64,000 nt of DNA from contig MU394076.1 of NCBI GenBank assembly GCA_022578605.1, forward strand, positions 372,001 through 436,000. The letters are read 5' to 3'. Below, piece by piece: positions 11,457-23,369 of this stretch. The first letter of the stretch is position 1. The number at the start of each line of letters is the position of its first letter. The stretch is from Camillea tinctor (lineage: Eukaryota > Ascomycota > Sordariomycetes > Xylariales > Xylariaceae). The notes beneath the pieces were generated by a model. It did no database searches. It was not told the origin of the DNA and saw only the letters and a program-made list of their open reading frames with translations. A program made the translations under genes and the position numbers.

Positions 11457-13363
11457 ATAGCCGGGACACCATTTACGAGCCAGCATAAAGGGGAACTTAT
11501 TTTTGTGACCGTGTTTTCTTTTTTCTCGGGAATCTGCCTGTCTACTTATTTTATTTCTAAAAAGACCTTCACTCAGATATATGTATTAGACCATTAGATC
11601 GATAGAATCGAGCCTCCTAGGTTAGACATAGATTTCCACTATTCAGTATTTACGTATAAGTATGAGCGGCTTCCATGTGGAAAGTGTGCAATAGTCAAAT
11701 TCAGTCTATATCTCCAAGTACATCCTAAACCCTGTTAACCTAGTTATATAGATATATCTTTCACTGTGTAGTGTCATCTCATATTTCTAACTCTTTTCAT
11801 AGGCATTTGCCATCTCTGTCGTGTTTGTCTTGGGGCTTGAGCTAGATAACGTTCAGCGTAAACCACAAAATATTACATTTTGTGTTTACATAGCACCTGT
11901 AAGAATGACATATCATGTATCTTTCCAGATATATGTTTTCCTTTCCGGATAGTTCCACCTCTTATCAGATATTTCGACACATTGCTTCGAAACACCGAAA
12001 CCCACCAATCATAGACTATTCCACCTTCCAGAAGTAGAAGGTGGAGAGTCGTCCGAGTGCGTACCCCACGGTAAATAAAAACTTTACATATTTCATTACG
12101 TGGGCGATTTTATTTATCTTTGTTTCTAATTATTAACATATTCGAAGGTACGTCAACGTAGACGCTCAAGGATTTCTGCGTTCTAGGCGTAGGACAAGTA
12201 CTAATTTCCCTATGGCACTATTTCTTTTAAAGATTTCATAAGTTAATAGATGTTATTATAATGTGAAAATTTTATTAACAAATATTAGGAGCTGAATGTT
12301 ATTTAACTCAGGCTGAAAATGTGTGACGCAGATCTAAAGTCAATACTAGTGGAAGCAAAAAAAAAAAGGGGGGGATTGGGGTTCGGGTTAGGGTTGAGTG
12401 TAGATTAAATAGGTAACCTGCTCGAGTAAGATTAGGTTAGGTTTCGAAGAGTTCAAAATATTTAATACTCTATAATAGGTTGCTCTGGTCCATTCTGACA
12501 TCGGTTGCGTATACTGTATAATACTAGTTCTATTGTTAGCATGTTGGTAGGAACAATGAGTTCGCTAGTGGATTATTAACTGCATTCAGCCTTCGATAGG
12601 AGAAAGACCTTAGTAAATTATATAATATTAATGACAATATTGGAATATAGGGTTACCGCCCCGTTATACGGCACTGTATTACTACTACTACTACATGCAT
12701 GTACATATCAGGGCTTCAGTCCTCCTAGACTCTCTCCGGCCGTAATAGACTTTATCATATTCCCTCACAATCTTACTAGTAAGACAATGAATGAAATTTT
12801 GTAGTTGACCCGTACTGGTAACACCTAAGCAGAATAAAGTCCATGGTAGAAGAGATAAACACAGATAGCTCCTTTCCATCCAGCTGATAGTCATAGCGGG
12901 TATCAAGCACAACGGAGCAAATACGAATAGTCGAGGATCGTTGCAAGGCTCCATTTCTAGGTCTATAGTGTAGAGGACTTGAATTTCCATTTGTTACCTG
13001 TTATCCTTAGCCAGACGAGGGAATGATTCCTACGCCTTTCTTCGATATAGGTATGTTTGTTGAATCATTAATATGCTAAAGCCTCCACAACCCCCATCGT
13101 ACATCCTCCTTTTGCCGCCTTGATGTATCTTGCTTAAATTATAGTATCATTCAGTCGTTAATAAGGAAATCGAGGCGTCTGCCAGACAAGAATGTTATCA
13201 TATAACCTACCTGAACCTAGACCGCATACGGCCAGGATTCTGGGGTGGCAACATCCAAAAAGACTAATCCAACTGCTTGACTACCTCCTACCCCCCTTTA
13301 CATTATTTCATCCAATAATCCATGCTCTCGTTTACCAATCCGCCCAAAGTTCAGGATAACATT
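11457..13363. other. Gene-poor AT-rich region with telomere-like words
   Basis: No supported gene. A poly-A/poly-G stretch at about 12357-12374 runs into four consecutive telomere-like hexamers (TTGGGG, TTCGGG, TTAGGG, TTGAGT) at about 12375-12398. A short hairpin with CCACCTTC/GAAGGTGG arms lies near 12020-12043. The rest is AT-rich with only short ORFs. Confidence 0.45.
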
Positions 13364-14477
13364 TCACGCATCACTGGCCGGACTCTGCTTAATATCCTGA
13401 ATATCCTCATCACTATCAACAACGCCGTTGCCACCGTTGTTACTTGGCAATATTCCTGGTCCGGGTCCGGGTTCATGCTCGTAGTTGTAATCTCGCATGG
13501 GCGCGTAGGGCATATCTATACCACCCGTGCTGCTGTTATTATGTCTACTATGTGGTTGGTAGTAGCGTAAAGCCCGGTGAGAATTCGATTGGTGGTCCGT
13601 AGTATACTGAGTCGTTGAAGAATGAGTGCTGAGCGATGGTGCTAACGGAGCACATTCAAGATATGCAGAGCTCGGGGGTCGGGTGTGACTAAAGTTGTCC
13701 GAAGACGCTGCTGTGTGGGCCATTGGAATGTTCCATGGGTAAGAGGCATCTGGTTGAGATGGAGATAGTGTGCTTTTCTCTTTGCTGCTTTTGAGAAAAC
13801 TTGAGTTATGTTATTGCTCACTTGGGGAACAAAGGATTCTGAGTCTGAAACATACCTCTCGTTGTAAAATTGGTAGCCACCGTTTGTTGGAGCACATGGA
13901 TGACTTACTTCGTCTATCGTTTCCATGTCGCTATTGCTGCTGACATGCCTTGTTCCAGTATACGCGGGTGTTACATTATACGTAGATGGCATTGAATATT
14001 GGGCCATCATAGATGACGTTGTGTCAGAACTGGACCAATATATGGCATTGCTACTCGAGCAACTAAAAGCTCGTTTATTGCGCCTCTTGCAATTATATTT
14101 GTGCGTACCCCAACGCTTGAGACGGCCTCTATAGGCACGAGTTCTATCGTCAAGCAAGTCAGTCAGGGAATATTAATACCCAATTGCCCATAATCGATAA
14201 ATAGGGGCTTCCTTACGACGCTGTGAAGTTATATTCTTCACTCATAATCCTTCGGACATCTGCGAGCTTATGCTCGGAATAGAGCCTTTTAACTGTGCCA
14301 GATTTAGGTTAGCCATTGATACACTCGGATCTTTCAAGGTATATAGTAGACCATAGACCGCGAAATTTACACTACTAGGTCTTAGGCAATATCTCCTATG
14401 AGGCAATAACAGGAGAATTCATCAATTAGGGATCAATGCTTACTTGTGGATTCGTGCATTTCCCATGGTTTAGTCAT
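13364..14477 (-). CDS. Clr5-domain protein (fungal DNA/chromatin-associated family)
   Basis: Rebuilt from four exons: 14477-14444, 14292-14217, 14143-13856 and 13784-13364. The introns are 151, 73 and 71 nt. The splices create one continuous N-terminal Clr5 domain of about 60 residues: MTKPWEMHESTIKRLYSE, then HKLADVRRIMSEEYNFTAS, then TRAYRGRLKRWGTHKYNCKR. It keeps the family's Trp at position 5 and the RxYxxRLKRWG end. The total is 272 residues. The remainder is Ser/Tyr/Asn-rich and disordered-looking, with an acidic end (DSDEDIQDI). Clr5 domains are known from fission yeast silencing factor Clr5 and many filamentous-fungal proteins near accessory genes. The exact role is unknown. The third acceptor could instead lie 15 nt upstream (AAG); both choices keep the frame. 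Confidence 0.82.
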
Positions 14478-17400
14478 GATGAATTATTGATCTCACGAAC
14501 AGGAAAGATTCCTGCGCGAGCGACAACTCGAGATTAACTAGATAGCTTAGTAGGTAAGGAAAGCAAAGCAACATAGAGGGAGGGACACGTCCTCATAATT
14601 TTGTACGGGAAATGGTTCAAATGGACGAGTAGGGTACCACAATAATAACGCCAGCGAGGGTTAGTGGGAGCCTTGCAAGGCGAACCTGGGCGAGGTCGTC
14701 AGGGTACATGTCTAGGGTTGTCTAATCAGGAAAGCCATATAGAAATTTTGTTTTTAATACTGAGCATAGAGCCCTTGTGCATCATAATGCAGGCTGTGGG
14801 TTCTTTTTACTGCACCGATGGGATTAGATGTGACTTGGCTGCTATTTGGTGGCCGTAGGACTCAAGCCAGTCTTGTTCTCGGCACACTATACACTTGTGT
14901 CAAGCTTACTCGACGCAACACAAACAATGCGAGGCAACGTATTAGAAACCTTTCCCGATGAGTATATTATCGAGTCTTTCCTCCTTGAGACTACTTAAAA
15001 CCAGAGCCTTGATAGCTATTCATCACTATACCAAGACGAAGGGAAAATACCCATGTCACAGTCACCGCTTTAGGCATATTATATTATCTGTCAGCTGAGA
15101 GGGACTGTTGGACCCCAAATTTCAAGCCTACGTCGAGATCCCATGGTGGCCGGTTACTCGTGGTGGACAACACGTTATGCCACGAGCCGCAAGCCACGTT
15201 TTACGTAGCCTGCCTACAGAGCGCTATCAACCAGGATCAATGTATAAGTGTGATAAGTTGGCAGGGCTCGGCTTGCCGTATACTACGTTTCCCCGAATCA
15301 ACCACAAGGCTATGAATATGAGTGCGTCATTCACCTGAACACCGACAACGCTTGTCTAGGAATTCCGGGTCAGCCACGGCCCTCATAAGACCATGAATCA
15401 CAGAAGAACAAGTTTTCAATAAGATCAGTTGAATACCCCTCCTCTTCCCACCTAGTTGTGAGGTCTTTCCTTTGCCAAGCTGAGGCTGATCAGTGATGAC
15501 AACACCTACACCATCTCTTAATTGATGTCAGTGAATATGATGATGACACCTCTCTACCCAAATATTCGGATAAATGATCCCTATTCGTCGACATAGCATT
15601 TTCGCTATTCCGACCCGAGCACTGATATCGATCTATACTATCTAAATATATCTTCGGCCGCTTAAGCATCTCGGGCAGGAATTAAGCTACCTTATATTTT
15701 CGCAGCATGCGGTACGCTAAGAGACAGACGACACTCATCGGTCCCGAGAATTGGAAATATTGTCCCATTCCGTCTGCGGTACCCCGAGGTTGGGCCACTG
15801 GTGATTGTTGCGACACAGCATCTTTGCAGTGGCTTACCGCTCAAGTGGGTGTAGATACGTTTCTTACATGACTTCGACATAAACTTGCCGAATCGCAGAG
15901 CCGCCTGTCAGATTTGACTTGATTGAATTGATCTCTAGACTGCCAATGGAGTGTCATAATATCACTCAGAACACGAATATCTACGCCCGGCTAAGCTGAC
16001 CAAGGCTAAGTAAAAGGGTGGAAGAGCATAAGCGATCGAATGAGCGGGCTGGATCATCATGCATTCAGCTACTTAAATGCGTTGCATTGCATTATTACGA
16101 CTAACAAAACCTGATGTTCCTTACCTGAAACTGATAGCACTCATGAGGCTCTACTATCCTGGGTTAAATATCTCAGCAGTTGGGTTAAACGCCGCATCCC
16201 GCATGCTCAATAAAAGGGCCAGTTAGGTAGATGATAATGGCAATCACCATCTCCAACTGTTAATACAGAGTCACCTAATTAGACTAGTTGCGAGGGAGCT
16301 ATAATAGTAAGAAGATAGCTATAAGATCACCCCTAACAAAGCTATACTGCTCTCAGCAAACCGATTGGCGGATCACATACACCCGCCCGATGACTGAGGC
16401 TCCTATCTGGATGCTACGACGACGATATTGACAGCATGCTACCCCTGTCACTAGGAAGACACGTGCTCCCACGCATAATAGAAAGGGTATCGATTGTACT
16501 TCCCAAATAAGGGTTTGGCGGAATTCCATACCACTACTCAACGACATAGCTGATGTGTTTCCGACGGACCAGTTACCGTTTCTAGCCATATCGGTCCTCT
16601 TAGATCGTCCAACTATACGTTCCCATCAGAACTTGAGTACCAGGCTATGCTGAAAGATTGATAATACAAATATGTACAGTCATTTTTATATTCTCTTCGT
16701 CACAACTCAGATACCAATGACCTTGCCCTATTGATGGGAGGGGGCGGATTTGGGTCCGACAGCACTACACTGACCTACATATATTACAATACGAGTGTGT
16801 AGGCACAGCGAGTTATGAAACTCCTTTCCCGATCTCTGACCTATAAGCGATGTTCCATGCCTCGCATTGTGAGTCTAACCTCGGTATAGCTCATTGCTCC
16901 CTATTACTTAGATCGGCCATGATAACACATGCCGTGCATTAAGCTCCTATATATTTTGCCACGCCGGTCTCAATCAATGTTATACACCATGTGTACACCG
17001 GCCAGAGCCTAGATGGCTCCGAATACCTATACCTATGATAGGTAACTGACTAGTGACTACTAAAAGTTGACGTGCATATACCCTATGTACATGCAGACGC
17101 ACGCGCACACACCCAGGCACATTCCATGACATATCTACAGTACACACCCCGGATATGTAAGATTTCGAATTCATAGACAAGACCCAAACGCCAAACAAAT
17201 CCCTGACAAAATAAGTTATACACTTTCTCACTATATCCAACCATGAAATATTCATATTGTTTTGCCAGGGTTCAAATAGCTAACCTAGGTTTATAGCAAA
17301 CGGAGGACAGCCTAATAAGGAAATGCAAGAGGGGAGGGTGAATGACCAGAAAGCAATATATGCTATGCTTATGCAGCGGAGATGCAGCCTGCCTTCAAAT

Positions 17401-18930
17401 TATTAGCTGCAGAGCCTCGCTGCCGGCCCCCGCCCCCTCTCATATTACTCATGAGCAAACGGGGAAGCGAATAGGTAGATGTTTCCGGCTTTTTTATATT
17501 GGCTCGAAAGGGGCCTCATGAGGTCCAGATATAGGACATAGCGAAAGCTAAAAAATATGTTCATGTCCTAGTTATTGATTTTCTTTGGGGTTTTATTTAC
17601 TACCCATGATTTCCACTACTATCTATCATCTCTCTCTTCTCATCGCACAACTCCAACATCTCTTTGTAATGTATCCTGCCTTTTTTTTATAACTTCCTTA
17701 CATCTGGAACAATAGAACTATGTGGCTTAACTAGCAGGATATAATGTTTGCGGCTCCCCTTCTGTCCTCCATTTTCCTTTTCTGGGGGAGGACAAGAAAA
17801 ATACCATGCATATATGATGGCTATGCTATGTGGGTTCCACACGTGCCGGTGGTATGAGGAGAAGCAAATATACCGAACTACTTAAGAGATGGATAGGAGA
17901 GAGGAGACGACTAAACAAAAGGAGCAAGAGGAATGTTACTGTATAAAATATCTAAGACAATGCCAATAAGGACATAGGTTAGGCAAATATACAGATGTGA
18001 GCAACCGAAACTTTAGCTCACTCATCGTATATTCCCTTTAGATCTGTCTGGAACCCAGAGAAGCATCAAGCCATAATACCAAATACCAAACCGTTCGTAA
18101 CCCCTTCCTTCGATTCTCCGCTCCCTCTTCCCATATGCGCGGGCGTGAGATACATACATACAGCCAGCCATACATGAGGTATGCATCCACAAGAATCCGG
18201 CACGAGACACCACACAATGCCACCCACCACTTATACCCCCTATCTCATTTTTCTTTTCTTTTTCTCCCCCCCCCCTCTTTTCCCAAATATGAACCGAGCT
18301 TTTGCTTTTTAAGGTTGACCGATGTAAGTACCCGCATGCATCTTTGGTCACGCCTATCTATGTTTTTCTTGTTCTTTTTCTTTTTTTTCCCTCTTTCTGC
18401 CAATCTTGTTGATCTTGTGTTGCCGGAAATCCATGAACAACCGAAAAGAGTGAGAAAATTACAAATTAGAAAAAAAAGCAAAGGAAAAACATTTGTGTAT
18501 TCCCCGGTTTAGATAGATATTCTAGATGGAAAATCAAGGCTTACAGATGTAGTTTTCTTTTTTTTCCCTTTTTCTTCTTCTTCAAGTAATCGACATAAGC
18601 CGAGTGAGATGTAGATCGTACCTCAATTGGTGCATGTATCAAGACCCATCTAGTAGTATACCTATAGTATGTATAGACGTCAATACCCAAAGTAATATGG
18701 ATGCCTAATATCCAGGTTGATTCCTAATAAAATCTACTAACACATGTATCCGTGATTGATAATTTATCTAAAAATTAACATTATCTTGCCTACATGAACT
18801 TACCTATGGTTTTCTCTCCTCCCCCTCCCCTCCCTTTTAGTCTTGTACTCTTCTCCTCAGTTTCTCTTCTTATCCCCTTATTGGAAACCGAAGTGTCTCG
18901 ATGCTGGCTTGCTGTTGGGCTGGCTGGGTT
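14478..18930. other. Long gene-poor region
   Basis: About 4.4 kb in which no gene can be supported. Short ORFs at 15108-15338 (+), 15692-15880 (-), 16353-16589 (-) and 16980-17255 (-) have no recognisable motif and no convincing splice partners. From about 17,600 on the DNA becomes C/T- and A-rich, like untranslated or promoter DNA. Decayed genes or relics altered by repeat-induced mutation are possible but were not demonstrated. Confidence 0.4.
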
Positions 18931-19214
18931 AGCTGACCGGCTTGCTTACTTATTATTACAACCATTCTCATACACATATGCCACACAACAGATTACCACC
19001 TCAACTTACTCTTGCGGGGGGGGGGGGGGGGGGGGGGGGGGGCGGCGCGGGGGCGGGGGGGGGGGCGGGGGGCTGGGGGGGGGGGGCGGGGGCCNNNNNN
19101 NNNNTTTTTGTTCCGGTTTTTTTTATTTTTTTTTAAAAAATTTTAAAAAAAAATTTCCACAAAAAATTTTAACACCACAACATACTTTTTCCCCCCCCCC
19201 CCCCCCCCCCCCCC
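18929..19214. other. False assembly gap: homopolymers, ten Ns and a degraded second copy of the left flank
   Basis: A poly-G run starts at 19016, interrupted by a few C/T bases, and ends at ten Ns (19095-19104). Low-complexity T/A sequence follows, then a 24-base poly-C run at 19191-19214. Sequence 19105-19191 aligns without gaps at an offset of 176 to 18929-19015. I counted about 53 of 87 identical positions, with CCGG, CCACA and the ACCxC...TACT pattern in register. The differences are mostly C or G replaced by a neighbouring base. This looks like a low-quality read tail assembled as real sequence, so the flank is present twice. Any reading frame crossing it is meaningless. Confidence 0.75.
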
Positions 19215-19880
19215 TTTTCAATGAACTTAATCCAACTCAACCAGTCATAGAAGATTTCCCGGCCACGGTGAGCTACATAACCTACATACCTCCTAACGAT
19301 CCAATGGATGGGTGGGTGATACGTACTGATAATCTAGGTTACGTAACATTTTGCCTTGAAGATATTGGAACGGGTCTTTCGCCGTCCCGCCCGTTCTGCC
19401 CGTCCATCTTATCTCTGGTCTATCATATGTTGTCCCCCCGTCCTTCTGGCCCTTGTTCTACCATAATGAAATCCAATTTCCAATTTGCTTTTCTCTCCCC
19501 CAATTAATATGGCCAGGTGCGCAATAGTAATACAAATGATGTGACAAGCATTCCATCTGCCTGATCGAAACCTCACATTTGTTCTTTAGCTCTTCGAATT
19601 TCAAAAAGGGAAGAGAAAAAACTGATCTGAATTTAGTAGGGAAAAGGATGAGAAAAATATTAACTTCAATTACGCGCTCTCCCTGTTCCTATTGCTCTCT
19701 ACGAACCTAAAGGTAAGCAAGGCTTCACTAACTAGGTAGGCAGACTAAACCTCCCCCACCCCCTTTTCCTCCCATTTCTACTCTAGGTAATTAGATATCC
19801 ATAAACTGCCCTGGCTTCCTCTTCGAATCGGAACTAGCAATCTTGCTCCGCCTCCTCGCAGGAACTTGGGTAACAAGTCT
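19215..19880. other. 3' flank of the PH-domain gene
   Basis: AT- and CT-rich DNA downstream of a minus-strand gene. No gene or strong repeat is seen. Confidence 0.4.
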
Positions 19881-21470
19881 CTAGCTCGTGGCCTTCTTCT
19901 CCTCGCTCGAGCCCCCCGCGCCCTCTTTGACCGTGCCCTGTCGGCTGATCGTGGGCGATATGGCCGTGGGGCTGCTTACCGTGTCGCCGCCCGTGATACC
20001 TGCTTCTTGGGCCTTGTGTGCGGCTGCCGAATCGAGCTTCTCCACCTTGCCTGCGTCACTGGACGATCCGGTGCTGCTGGTGGCTACAGGGGGTGCATCG
20101 CTGTGCGACCCGGTGGTGCCAGCTGCTACGCGGATCGCCTCGTACCACTTCTGCGCGTCCGCCGCCGAGTGCGCCTTGAAGGAGAGCTCCGAAGTCCCGG
20201 CAAGTTTGCTGCTAAAGCTTCCACCCTTGTCCTTGCCCTTAACGGTGAACTTATCGCCACTCGGTGCGCTGATAGTCGCCTCGGGGAGGTAAATAGAGAG
20301 CTCGGGTTTAGGATCGTTGCGTAGGTTGTCGTCGTCTTTAAACTCGTGGAGGAATTTGGCCGGGGTGACAACGTAGTAACCAGACTGCGTTCCCCAGGAC
20401 AGCTTGTTCCGCGATTTCCGCTCCAGGCTGCCCTCGATCAGAGGCTTAGTCGATGCGTGCTTCTGGTTCGGGAAGGTAAGGGATTCTACGCTCCGCGGCG
20501 ACTCGTTGGGGTCTACAAGACGGTGGCCTTCCCGAGTAACGAATCCCTTCCATTCAAAGTCTCCCGGGATGCGCTGTGCCGCACCGAGCATATCCGTGTA
20601 GAGAGCCCGCGTTTTCTCGGCCTGTCCACCAGCAACTTCGTTGAAGGCTTCCATCGCCTGTTGGACCACCTGGATTATATGAGCTTCAAACGCTTGGAAC
20701 CCATCCTGTACATGGATGAGATCATTTCGGTGGTTGTTCTCCTCTATGACCTGCTTGTTCAATCTGAATATAACGCCGCGCTGAATAACGTAGGGGTCAT
20801 CGTGCGGGTTAAACTTCCCACCGGTGGACTCGAAGGCGGCAGCTTGCTGGCCGAGGAGCTCGATATGCTTTTGCGTGTTGTTTCTTGCCTTCTCGATCTC
20901 CTTGGCGCCCTTCTCCCCTCCTTGAGACACTTCCTTATGCTTAGCTTTGATCTCCTTGTGTAGTCGGTCGAGAATAGGGAGCACGGTTCCCTTGAGGGTC
21001 TTTTCGGTCTCGGCGTTCGAAGTGATCATAGCCTGTCCAAGTCAGTCTTGACTGTGCTATACGGCGGCGACAGAGCGAAATAGAGGTAAATTTACCTGGG
21101 TGTTGACTCGCATGTTCTCAAAGAAACCTGCGACACCACCAAGGCCCTGATCGAAATGCGCGCCCTCTCTCAGGGGATGAGAGATCGTCTTAAGAACCTT
21201 CTCATAATCCTTCGATTGGGTTTTGTGGATTTTCTCGACAGCCTCTACGTATTCTTCTAGGTATGCCACCGCGTGTTTCCAAGCCTGCAGTCTTTCGGCG
21301 AGTAAACCGGCGGTCTATGGAATGGGCAATTTGGTAAGTAGGGGGCAATTGATAAATAGGAAGGGAGTCGCATCAATCCGACTCACAGTGGTAGGGTCGA
21401 TGTCAGGAACGGCTTCATCGCTAAAAGTTGTGCCCTGCCTGATGGGCATAGTCTTGGAGTCGACGCTCAT
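19881..21470 (-). CDS. PH-domain protein with BAR-like N-terminus (Slm1/Slm2-like)
   Basis: Exons are 21470-21387, 21314-21096 and 21032-19881, with introns of 72 and 63 nt and a 484-residue product. The joins read DIDPTTTAGLLAERLQAW and MRVNTQAMITSNAETEKTL. Residues about 30-270 are a helical, charged BAR/F-BAR-like region (AWKHAVAYLEEYVEAVEKIHKT, VLPILDRLHKEIKAKHKEVS). Residues about 300-410 form a PH domain that starts at IEGSLERKSR, has WGTQSGYYVVTPAKFLHEF, and ends with the hallmark Trp in AADAQKWYEAIRVA. The Ser/Thr-rich tail includes SSPTAISPTISRQGTV, a likely phosphorylated stretch. Yeast Slm1/2 of this architecture bind PI(4,5)P2, mark eisosomes and are TORC2 substrates. Localisation to the plasma membrane is inferred from the family. 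Confidence 0.85.
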
Positions 21471-23369
21471 TGTATCTTCTCTGGGTCCTTATGCCTTGAC
21501 TGGGTCTGGGTTCTACGATTAGGTTGGTATGGTTTTGTTTGGTTTTGTTCGGTCTCGCAATAATGATACCGTATTATCTACTTGCAAGTCCTATTATGTT
21601 ACAGGTCTGGGTTTGCGACCAAGTTGCTTGTCGTATGTTCGGCAATTGAAGAGGGGTCCGTTGAGTGAAACGAGCTGCTCGGGTGGAATTCTAGCAAAAG
21701 GGGTAATGATGTTAACATCTGGCCCATGCGGGCCACGGTACAGAGTAGAAATAGTTCGAGCCATTGCGAACAGGTGTGGATCCCAGTGCCGATCATTCCA
21801 GTCCAAGCTCGAGCTTCTGCCCCTCCACGGATCTGATAATGATGCGAACTACCTGCATGCCGTATCCCGCATCTTGATTGACGGGGGACATAGAACATGG
21901 AACCCCCTCCTTAAAAAAAAGAAGATGACTTACTTCAGGTGATTATAATATTGCAAGTTATAGGATCGATCTTGGATCAGACGCAAAATAAGCTTTGGGA
22001 TGAAATCAAGAAGACTTAGGGAATACTATTGAGGTCATCATCAAAGTGCGGGTCAAAATACCTAGGTGAGCTAGATATGATCATCTCCAATGGCATTGCA
22101 CCTTCGCTAGCTGCTACTATTTGATTGGTGCTTTTTGTTACCTCAAATCAAGAATCAAAAGGAATGATCGATTTAGTGACGTCAAGTAACTTTCATACCA
22201 TACCTAGATAGTACCTAAAGAACCAATACACCTGGGAAAGATAAGGTAAGGTTTTATCAGCGAATACCTAGGTACCTTATATTTAAATCAACTGACGACA
22301 GCTGTCGTAAGTGCCTTGGTAGATAAAGCTAGTTTAACCGTGTAAGACTTGTTTGGAATTACCTACTAACCTACTTAGTAACACTCTTCCAGGTCCATAT
22401 TAATATATTACTTGGACACCACATATCATGATAAATATACCTATCATTTATCCGCATGACTGAGGTTCATCCGATCAATTATGTCTGTCCCGGGCACAAT
22501 CTTGTCTCTCGCACCAGTTCTGTTAAGTAAGCGACCCAACAGGAGAGGCCACATTCACATTGATACTGCATTGCGTCTGCATACATCATACCCTGGATAC
22601 CATATTACCCTCAGACACATAGATCCCCCGGAGACACCGAAGTGTTCTATGTGGGTAGGGAAAAAATAAATCCAATTTTCTTGATTTACCGTGGCAGTTA
22701 AAAAACCTTACTCGTATCCGATATCCCGGTTCAAGCACACGTTTTCGATGTTATCTAGATGTGGCTGCATATCTCTGCGCCCTTATGTAAGACCGAACGT
22801 TGACAGACGCCGGGACAAGGCGAATGCCGAGAGACAATTAATCAATCAGTTAATCACACACAAAAAAAACCGAAAACAGAAGAAATGTAAGAAATGTTTC
22901 TCGCATCCTGCGAGAAGATAAGAGGGTAGATTTGCGTGTAGTAGAGTGAACACATGTTTCTGTATCTAATAAAACATAATTGGGGTATAATTCCGATTTC
23001 TCCAACGTGAGCTGTGCGCGTACGTGTATAATATGTGCTTTTTTTTTCGCCAAGAGATCCCGCCATCCATCCAAGCAGTCGATACTGAAATCCTGACTCT
23101 CAGAGGGTTTTACAAAGAAATCAAATGCGCCGTCAACATGTAACGTGCCCCTCCGTCTAATTAAAAAAAAGTAGAAACAGTTTTCCCCTCCTGCCAATAA
23201 CTGTTAAAACGCCAAAAAAAAAAAAATATTTCCCAAAATCCTCTCGGAACGCCCGGCCTCAATCGTATTTGTGTATTCGTACAGTCGTAGTGCTTATTAT
23301 TTGTTTCGTTCCTAAAAACCCTCGAAACGAGCGGCAAGGAGCATTCAGCTTTTCTTTACCCAGTAGTGA
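21471..23369. other. Intergenic region between two minus-strand genes
   Basis: Holds the promoter of the PH-domain gene (right of 21470) and the 3' flank of the arrestin gene. The 137-residue frame at 21529-21942 (+) has no family signature and lies in promoter DNA, so it is not called. TACCTAGGTA-type words occur at about 22205-22280. Confidence 0.45.

Noticed and set aside
18794..19507. 237-residue frame with a glycine-rich run and unknown residues
   Set aside because: It crosses the poly-G run, the Ns and the duplicated read tail, so the frame is an assembly artefact.
21529..21942. 137-residue plus-strand frame
   Set aside because: It lies in the promoter of the PH-domain gene, lacks any domain and has no conserved-looking segment.
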